Assembly: GCA_030770535.1 (NCBI GenBank)
Contig: JASVEC010000115.1
Location: 1 to 48,925, forward strand
Source: Batkoa obscura
Taxonomy: Eukaryota; Entomophthoromycota; Entomophthoromycetes; Entomophthorales; Batkoaceae
DNA: 48,925 nucleotides
Direction of reading: 5' to 3'
The first letter of the stretch is position 1; every line of letters begins with the position of its first letter. Below, piece by piece: positions 41,445 to 48,925 of the stretch. A model generated the notes under the pieces. That model had not been told where the DNA came from. It searched no databases and saw nothing but the letters and a program-made list of their open reading frames with translations. The position numbers and the translations under genes are program-made.

Positions 41445-42417
41445 TACTAATAATAAAAGTAACAAATAAAAATGAAGTCTTTCGATTTATTTTCTTTAGT
41501 AGACCTTATTAGAAAACAATTATATATTTAGAAATAGTCATTAATTTTTTATTTATTTACTAAATTTAAAATAATCAAGTTCAATTGCCGATACTTTTAC
41601 TTTATTTTTCATTTAGAAATACATAGCTTATATTATATTACTTATTTAGAATGTTAAAATTTAAATTTGAATATCCAGTTGATGTGTTCTTACTCAAAGC
41701 ATTATAATCTTTAACCTAAAACAGGGATCTTTAATTGTAGCAGTAATTCCAATTTTCAAAACTTTGAAATCCAACTTTTATTATCAATAGAAAGTTCAGA
41801 AGGAAACATTATAACTTAAATAGCTAGATAATTCTTTTTTATTCTAGTCAATATTTGGGGATGTAGTTTTTTTGTTTAAGAATTTTACTAACAAACTTTC
41901 CGCTCAAATAGCGCTTAAAAAAATGTAAAAGTAATGAAAACAAAAAAAGCATCCACATTTATTCAATTGAAATCAAATTCTCTTCAAGAGACCCTCTAGC
42001 AGTTGCTTTAAAAATGCAATATTTACTGTTGCAACCTATTAATACTATTTTTTTTTTTTTTTTTGCAAAATTGTAATATTTTAAACAAGAATAATACCTC
42101 TTGTATCATATCAATATTTCTGTAATAATCAATAAATCAATAATATATCCTTAACGCTATAAATTAATTTAATAAAGTTTATTGATGTCTTTTAACTTAA
42201 ATTCAATCGACTGTAATAGTTAGTCTAAATATCATAAGCAAAAGACAATAATAAAATATAACAAACTATCTACAATAACAACACAGTATAAAAATCATCC
42301 ATCCATCATACAACTCAAAATAAGCAAAAAGAAATCAAAATCAAATATACGTTTTTCCTTTATAATTAAAATAAAAATAAAATAAAATAAACTATTACTT
42401 ATTACACTCAACTTAAT
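41445..42417. other. Intergenic between convergent genes
   Basis: Contains a MITE (41857-41956) and an 18-base T run near 42050. Nothing else was recognised. Confidence 0.5.
41857..41956 (-). mobile_element. MITE
   Basis: GGGGATGTAGTTTTTTTG ... GCATCCAC with attt on both sides (41853-41856 and 41957-41960), a 4-base duplication other than atat. Confidence 0.85.
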
Positions 42418-45400
42418 TTAATTCCAAAGATTAGGTAAATTATTAAAACTTTTGCTTTCTCTTGCCTCAAAGTACCCTCCTTTATATTGCCATGACTCAC
42501 ATTTTTTACCTTCATAATCAATTGTTGGTTTAAGTTCAAACCAAACGGGTGTATATGTGATATTATTTTGTTCTCTATGACGTCGTCTAGCTCTTTGTAG
42601 TTCTTCTACCCGAGATTTTTCTTGCTCTGCTAGTTCGACTTTACCCTCTTCAAAATACCTTTGATCGGGTCGATATCTAGTATCAGTGATAGGTAGCTTA
42701 TCTTTAATATCCGGTGTAAGTTCATTTAATTCCACTGCAAATTTAGTAAAGTTATACATTTTAGCTGAATTAGCAATGGGTGGGTTGGGACGAAAGATAA
42801 CTTCTAAATGGTCATTTCCTTTATTCCATAAAATAGAATGACTCCATTGACCCTCTAATTGGTACATAGATTTTCCTTTATTATTAAAGATGGTTGCTTT
42901 AATTTCATTATTTGAGGATACAAAAAAGGTGCTCTCTTTAAAGCTCACTTTACTATATTCTTTACTTGTTTGATTTTTAACAATTACTTCTCCAGAATAT
43001 TCTAAATATTTATTCCCACCAACTAAATTACGCATCCATCCAACCGCTTTATTATATGTATAATGCTCATTATATTTTTTAAGTCGAATATGACTTGTTC
43101 CACCAGAATTAAGTTCCATAGATTTACCCCAAAACTTGGATTTTGGACTGGATTCTTGCCAAAATTCATAATTTTCGGATTCACTATAACATGCAAAGAT
43201 TGGTGGATTGTGACTCACTTTTTCAGATATAAATTTTAAATCCATAATCTTCTCTTATATACTCGAACGTTTTCCCCTAAAGTGGATTAAATGGTTTTCT
43301 TGCTGATCTTTGACCTGAAGCTGCATAAGGTGAAATAGCAAATGCAGTTATGTAAATTAATCTCTCTAAAGAATCATCATCCGTTGTATTATTCTTTATT
43401 TAATAATTCAAAATATTCTAATTCTCTCACATAAACGTTGTAAGATATTTAAGGGCATCATTAAGCGAAAACTGGTAATGTTACTGTGGATAAATCTTTT
43501 ACCAACATTTTTTCTTAATATACCCAAAAAACTGATCTCTTCCCCACAAACTGGTGAGGGAAGTTGACTCCTTCGATTAATTAATTTATTTTCTTGTTTG
43601 TTTGGTGAATCACCTTTAGGTTCGAAATTGTCTGCTTCAATTAATTCTTCTTGTAGTAAATTGCTAGATTCATTTTCAATTTCATTGAACTTTTCCTCAT
43701 TTTCTTCATTTTTCAGTATGACTACTTTCATTCTCTACTTCCTCTTCTTCAGCACTACTATCATCATCCTCCGATTCATTAATAACAACCACTGGTTCTT
43801 CTAAATCAGGACTTTCATCGCCTTCCAATGCATCAAAAAATTTCATCATTGTTTCCAGCTGAGGACATGGTCATGATTGAGCTTGTCTTCGACTATAAAA
43901 CTGAACGGCGGCGATTATGTTGACATATACGAGTTGGTGCCATCATATTTTGAAAGGTTACAGATGGATCAGAGGGAGATGGTAAAGGCGAGGATGGCTC
44001 TGAACTTTTTAATTGACTCAATTCAGATACTAAAATTTAAATAATTCAGTTGTGATTTATGACGTTGATTAATTTCTTCTTCTAAAATTTGATACGCTTT
44101 TAGCTTGAATGCTTCTAATTCTCTTGCTTTGATTTTAAATTTCAATTGTTGTTGAAATTAATGAATTGGTTTTTTGAGGTGAATTTATAGATTTATTTGG
44201 ATTTTCTATAAAATTAGTTTTAATTTTATTATTATACGCTATAAATCATCATTACCTTTCTTAGATCTAAATGAGAAGAACTGCAATTTTATTTTCTTTA
44301 CCTGTTCCATTTTTTTCAACGTCAAGCTTTAGGTCTGGTAAATTCAAATCATTCTCATTGAGTGTCTTAGTAATTTGATTGGATAAAAAATCAAAATCAA
44401 TAAAATATTTTCAATCATCCCTTTTAACTCTGGGCATCTAGACTCTGATAAAGTAGGATCCAGAGTATTAATGATTATTATTTAATAATAGATTGTTTAA
44501 TGGACAAAGATCGAGAAATACTATTTACAATATGATTTTGTTCAAAATGATCAGATTCAACTATTTCTTCTAAGTTAAGATTGGTGATTTTGGTGGTATA
44601 TCTTCTAACTCTAAATAATATTACTATCATGCTTTTTTCCCATGCTTTAAAAGCCTCTATAATCTAAAACTTAAATCTAAAAAAAATTGCTACCAGAGAA
44701 TCAATGAACAACATTAAGGTATCATAATCAAAAGTAGCCACAGAATGAGCAATATTTAATGAGCCTCGAACAATTGATTTATCATCTTTAGCAGCATTTG
44801 ATAACATACCTTCTTTTATTATACACCATCTTTTTGCCCAACCTATTTATTAAATTATTCCTATTTCAATTAAATTATCAAATTAATTTACCTTGCATCT
44901 TTTTCCTTTTTTTCTTTAATATCCATCCTGAAATAGAAGGTGACTCTATCTTTACTTTTTTTTCTATTTAACGTATTAAATAAAGCAAAATAATAATTAG
45001 TATTAAGTTTACCTTTAAATGTAGTAACATGAAAAGTTAAATTTTTTAGTAGTGTTCCAAGAATTCGAGTTATCTTTTAAATGTAAATAATTAAATTAAA
45101 GTTAAATTAAATAAATCACCGAAATATAAATATATAAGTTCCCAGTTGATTGATGACTTTGTGTCTCCTTTTAATAGTAGTTTTTATTCGAGTCATAACT
45201 TTTCAATGGCAAAACTTCGATTAACTCTCCTCCTTTATTAAATTTATTTTTTTCTATGACCATTCGTTAAATTTATTCGATTTTCTTTGAACCCGTTTCA
45301 AAATCACTTGTGTGGCTAATATCGATTTGATAACTTAGAGTTGTTTTTATTTATCTCTTCCCCAGGGACTTCCAGACCACAATATATCATTGTTTACGTT

Positions 45401-45689
45401 CCATGTGAATTAACACACCCCCGTCGCTTCCTGCTACTCATACTTCTTATTGTACCATTCACGGTTAGAACCTAGTCCATCAATCATTGGGTTATTACTA
45501 TCATTACTGCTAAATTCATTAATTTCATTTCACATTATGGCTAGACGTATTAACGGTGCTTTGTATAAATAGGCCAAATAAAATGGATTTTTTATGGTTC
45601 GAAAAGGACCAAGAGATGATATCGTGGTTCTTAGGTAAAGTAATATAATGTAAATATTTGTCCTTAGGTAAAATTTCAATCTCTTGCAT
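42418..45689 (-). pseudogene. Osh3-type oxysterol-binding protein gene, decayed (GOLD-PH-ORD)
   Basis: Read on the minus strand, the Osh3 domain order is visible. A GOLD-like start lies at about 45689-45380 (LPKNHDIISWSFSNHKKSI). A PH domain lies at about 44950-44650 (SISGWILKKKRKKMQG, an intron-like gap, then GWAKRW, IVRGSLNIAHS and AFKAWEKS). An acidic and coiled linker with FFDALEGDESPD lies at about 43850. The sterol/PI4P-binding ORD lies at 43600-42418 (RSQLPSPVCGEEISFLGILRKNVGK; LERLIYITAFAISPYA; ARKPFNPL; EKVSHNPPI). Breaks include an in-frame stop after FNPL near 43278, a frame change near 43400, and several stops in the GOLD and linker parts. The ORD fingerprint HHPP is HNPP, so a key His is lost. 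The last 275 codons remain open. The live protein would move sterol and PI4P between membranes. Confidence 0.8.
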
Positions 45690-46961
45690 TATTATTTATT
45701 AAAAAAGTTAATAAGGCTTGCTTCGATTAGGTTGGTTTCTATGCTTCGTTGTCGCTTTGATTTTTGATTGGTTCACCCTCTGTTGTCAGTCACTAAATCG
45801 AATATTGATTGGTGACTCAAAGGCATTTGTTGATAGATGATTATTAAACTTAATTTATGGCTATTTTATTTGTTCTTGTTCTTTAGTACTTTTACCGCAA
45901 TTTAGTTTCGAGTTCTTGATGTTATTTCTTGTTATCACTTCTTATCCTATACTATTGTGTTACGTGTACTAAATTTAAATCATCTTTAAAAAACGACAAT
46001 ACTAGTTTTCCCACTATGAAGTTATTAAGTTATATCAAATTAATTTTTAGTTATATCTATAGATTAATTTTTATAGCTTTAAATAGAAAAACAAACCTAA
46101 CTCTTTTTTAATTCTTGACTCTGAATAATGAACATTCATATAAAAAACAATATTAAAATATTTACAAAAGTTAAACCAAATCTTTTGGGCTGAAATCAAT
46201 ACAAAAGTAAAATTCAATGATTACAGCAAATGTTCTTTACGCTTAAGAAAAAAATATTTTTACTTTAGAAAAAAATAAAATGTAACTCCTCTGCACCCTA
46301 GCTGAAGGGATTTGCCTAAGGAGTTCGATCACTTTAGAAATTGCTTTGTACTTCAAAAGTAAATATTAGCTTTAAGTCTGTTATTAAGTATGACTTGCTT
46401 TATTTAATGGTCATTTAATTTATATTTCATATTTAAATACGATTGAATTGAAGTATATTTAATGTTATCTTCGCTTAATAATCCGATACCTTTAGCAATC
46501 AATTGGTCACTTGAAATTATTCAGCTTAATTTCATTTGATATTAAATTATAAATTTATAAATAACAGTATTTAATTGTTCACACTGAAATTTAATGAATG
46601 TTATCACTTTGTAAATCGAAATAAAAATATATGCTCAATACATACAATTATAATCATTCATAAAATTACAATTTTTAATCATTTTAATAAAATTAAAACT
46701 CCGCATTCAATTGCGTAACAAAAAAAACAAAGTTAAAAATAAAATGACAAATTAAAATCTCGCCCACAATTTGTTTGATAACCTAAATTAAAAAAGATTA
46801 ATAATCCAATGTTTGATAAACTTATAATATTAAAATATAACTAGCATCACAAGTATATATACGATTCAAAATCACATCTACTTTACATAAAATAAATTTC
46901 TACTTTATACTACACCTTTAGATCCTTAAAGTTAAACCCAACCTCACTTATATTTAATAAT
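45690..46961. other. Intergenic, nothing recognised
   Basis: AT-rich. A 60-codon frame at 45929-46111 has no supporting features. Confidence 0.45.
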
Positions 46962-47195
46962 GAACTACTTTTTATTTACAAGCTTATTGATCGCATGCTT
47001 TTATTCCAAGAAGAGCCCATGCAATCCCTTTACCTAATACTAACTCAATGGGAAGTTCCAATAACTATTATAATAGAAACTCATATTATAACTCTTAACT
47101 ATTCAAATGATTATGAGAATGCATACTATAATGGGGTGGGAAATTACGATAAGTATTCAAAAAGCAAGTTAGATATTGAGCCTCTTATTAATTAA
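46962..47195 (+). pseudogene. Small secreted tyrosine-rich peptide gene, copy 1 (frame broken)
   Basis: The DNA aligns with copy 2 at 48184. The ATG frame gives MNYFLFTSLLIA, the start of a signal peptide. The next frame continues AFIPRRAHAIPLPN with an AHA-type cleavage site and then NYYNRNSYYN. A third frame carries the tail NYSNDYENAYYNGVGNYDKYSK up to 47195. Two frame changes are needed to read the whole, so this copy looks broken, unless the sequence has errors. Family unknown. The mature part would be a short Tyr/Asn-rich peptide outside the cell. Confidence 0.45.
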
Positions 47196-48183
47196 TTTTA
47201 ATAAAAATAATAAAATAGTTATTTTTTTTTCTCAATTGCTTATTGTATTTGTAAATTGTAGTGGATAGTTTCTCTTATGTAAAAATGATAGTATTAAACC
47301 CTTACATTAAAAAAGTCTTAACAAAAAGGATATATTTCAGATTTACAACTTTTGCCAATAATTCAATAAAAAAATAGGCTAATATTATTCCTGACTATTA
47401 TTTTCCTTCTTTCTTATTTTTGAATTAATAAATATTACTTAGGTATTTACTTTGTAAAATTGTAATTATGTATAAATTGATTTATTTTTCGAATTATATA
47501 CAGTAAATATACATTGTTGAAAAAAAGTGATATACGAAAGACATCTGAGGATGTATTTTTTGTTTAAGGATCTTACTGTTAGCCTTTCCATTTAAACAGC
47601 GCTTGAAAATGGAAAAAATGATGAAACCAAAAAACACACTCAACTGTAATATAAACAAAACTTTGTTTAACTTGAATAGAAATCGTCGATTTTAGAAATA
47701 CTGCTCCTTTTTTACTCCTTAATACTAAATCTTTTGAAATTCTACACTACTAAACAAAAACATGAAAATACAGGAATATACTTAAGTCACTAGATATGAG
47801 CCTTGTTTATTAAAAAAATACTATGTTTGATGGACAAGCTAAAATTTACTGCTTTTTAGAAAAATTAAATCCTAAACTTAAGACTTTGTCATTTTTGCAT
47901 AAATCCTTAAAAATGGAAATTTGCAATCTCATTTGAGGCATTCATTCAATTAATTTTAGATCATCACTCCATTTAAGCGTTTGATGACTAAAAACCCAAC
48001 CAAAAAATTCGTTTGATGAGCAAGCAAAGAAAAGGGCAGTAAAAACTCAAAAAAACTATAAATACAGAGATACAAATCGAGAGAAAAAAGTATCTTTAGA
48101 AATTCTTTTGTTAAAGAACTACCATTGTTTATTTATAATATTAATTAAATCTTTCTTTTTATAATTGTTACTACACTAATCAA
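47196..48183. other. Intergenic between the two small peptide genes
   Basis: AT-rich, with a MITE at 47547-47641. Nothing else was recognised. Confidence 0.45.
47547..47641 (-). mobile_element. MITE, decayed ends
   Basis: gaggatgtattttttgttta, catttaaacagcgcttgaaaa and atgaaaccaaaaaaca match the reverse orientation. Confidence 0.75.
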
Positions 48184-48465
48184 TTAATGATGTTTTCCAA
48201 TCCTTTTTCTTCTTATTAACTTTATTTATCATTGCTGCTTTTATACCAAGAAGAGCACATGCTTTTCCAGTGCCCACTTCAATATCTGATTCCAAAGATA
48301 TGGGCTATGAAAATAAAGAGAACCTATTACCGACGTGGTTATGCTGAAGATTGTGATGATAACTACAACTCCGATTATAACTATAAGAATTCCATGAATC
48401 GTAATTATGAGTATCGTAGATATTACCGTAGCTATAAATATTACCCTATTCTTATTAAACCTTAA
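48184..48465 (+). pseudogene. Small secreted tyrosine-rich peptide gene, copy 2 (frame broken)
   Basis: The homolog of the 46962 locus. One frame gives FFFLLTLFIIAAFIPRRAHAFPVPTS, a good signal peptide with cleavage after AHA, but the only nearby ATGs are in another frame. The Tyr-rich tail (TYYRRGYAEDCDDNYNSDY, then NYEYRRYYRSYKYYP) is in a third frame ending at 48465. The break points are in similar places to copy 1, so the damage may predate the duplication, or a splice or frame feature is being missed. Confidence 0.45.
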
Positions 48466-48925
48466 TTAATAAATGCAAGTAATTATTATGTTTTCTTTAC
48501 GATTTGTGTCATACTATAATTTCAAGTTGATGTTGTATAAAACTTTGATTGCATAATTAAAATACAGAAAGGTGCTCTATTAACGATATACTTTTATCTG
48601 GTCACCTATTTGTTAATATTTAAAGGCTATAGCTATTGATGTTCAACTTAGGCCAAAACCAAATGTTCTTCTTTGAAGAATTTTAAACTACAGTTTTCAG
48701 CAAGGTAATAAACGAATGGTTTTAGTTTAATTTATTAAATGGAATGCTATTTTCCAAAATGAAAGGCAGGTCAAGCTTTTATCTTAGGAAAACGATTTAC
48801 TTTATTGAAACTTCAATTTTATTAACTAATGAATTTAATATCACTTATATTGTTTTATGACTAATATTGGATATAAATTTATTTTACTTTATATTAGAAA
48901 TTAGTATAATAACAGCACTAAAATT
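48466..48925. other. Window end, nothing recognised
   Basis: AT-rich, with no gene or repeat identified. Confidence 0.45.

Noticed and set aside
46260-46350. Possible tRNA because of a gagttcgatcactt stretch
   Set aside because: No cloverleaf: acceptor and anticodon stems do not pair.
11896-47641. CRISPR-like array from the repeated ~100-base units
   Set aside because: The units are dispersed, have TIRs and target duplications, and occur in both orientations.

Overview
The window looks like a strongly AT-rich, repeat-filled piece of a fungal nuclear genome. Genes are spaced far apart, carry short introns of about 42 to 65 bases with GT..AG ends, and encode typical fungal proteins: a MAT-type HMG-box protein, Zn(II)2Cys6 regulator, MATE transporter, NmrA-like reductase, Osh3-like oxysterol-binding protein and seven-helix receptors of the cAMP-receptor/Git3-like kind. 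The composition, intron style and paired receptors suggest an early-diverging fungus, perhaps an entomophthoralean such as Conidiobolus. That is an inference of moderate confidence.

Layout. 1-6.3 kb: a Ty3/Gypsy-type LTR retroelement fossil. 5.84-11.13 kb: two 1472-base arms, almost identical and inverted, enclose a 2349-base centre that holds one HMG-box gene of the mating-type (MATA) class. 13.07-13.88 kb: a three-exon gene for an unrecognised protein. 14.3-16.9 kb: solo LTRs, a transposon fragment and MITEs. 17.4-21.8 kb: two divergently transcribed five-exon receptor paralogs. Their DNA is identical in long blocks that include introns, but differs wherever the protein faces the cytosol. 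24.5-26.2 kb: a four-exon MATE transporter. 26.7-33.1 kb: DNA transposon copies, one apparently whole (30627-33091), with a two-exon NmrA-like reductase at 28.7 kb. 33.3 kb: an NADP-dependent medium-chain dehydrogenase. 36.6-38.0 kb: an LTR beside a truncated transposase. 39.8 kb: a Zn2Cys6 regulator. 42.4-45.7 kb: a decayed Osh3-type gene. 46.9-48.5 kb: two related, apparently broken genes for small secreted tyrosine-rich peptides.

Mobile DNA explains much of the structure. One transposon family has TIRs starting GGGG and a 4-base A/T target duplication. It appears as one whole copy and at least six fragments, and it seems to have given rise to about 16 copies of a ~100-base MITE. One family of TGTGAAAT...TTCACA LTRs sits repeatedly inside or at the broken edge of these transposon copies. 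Both intact paired structures (the arms around the HMG gene and the receptor pair) look as if recombination or gene conversion between inverted copies keeps them alike. The HMG-box gene in an invertible cassette and the mosaic receptor pair are the two observations most worth following up.
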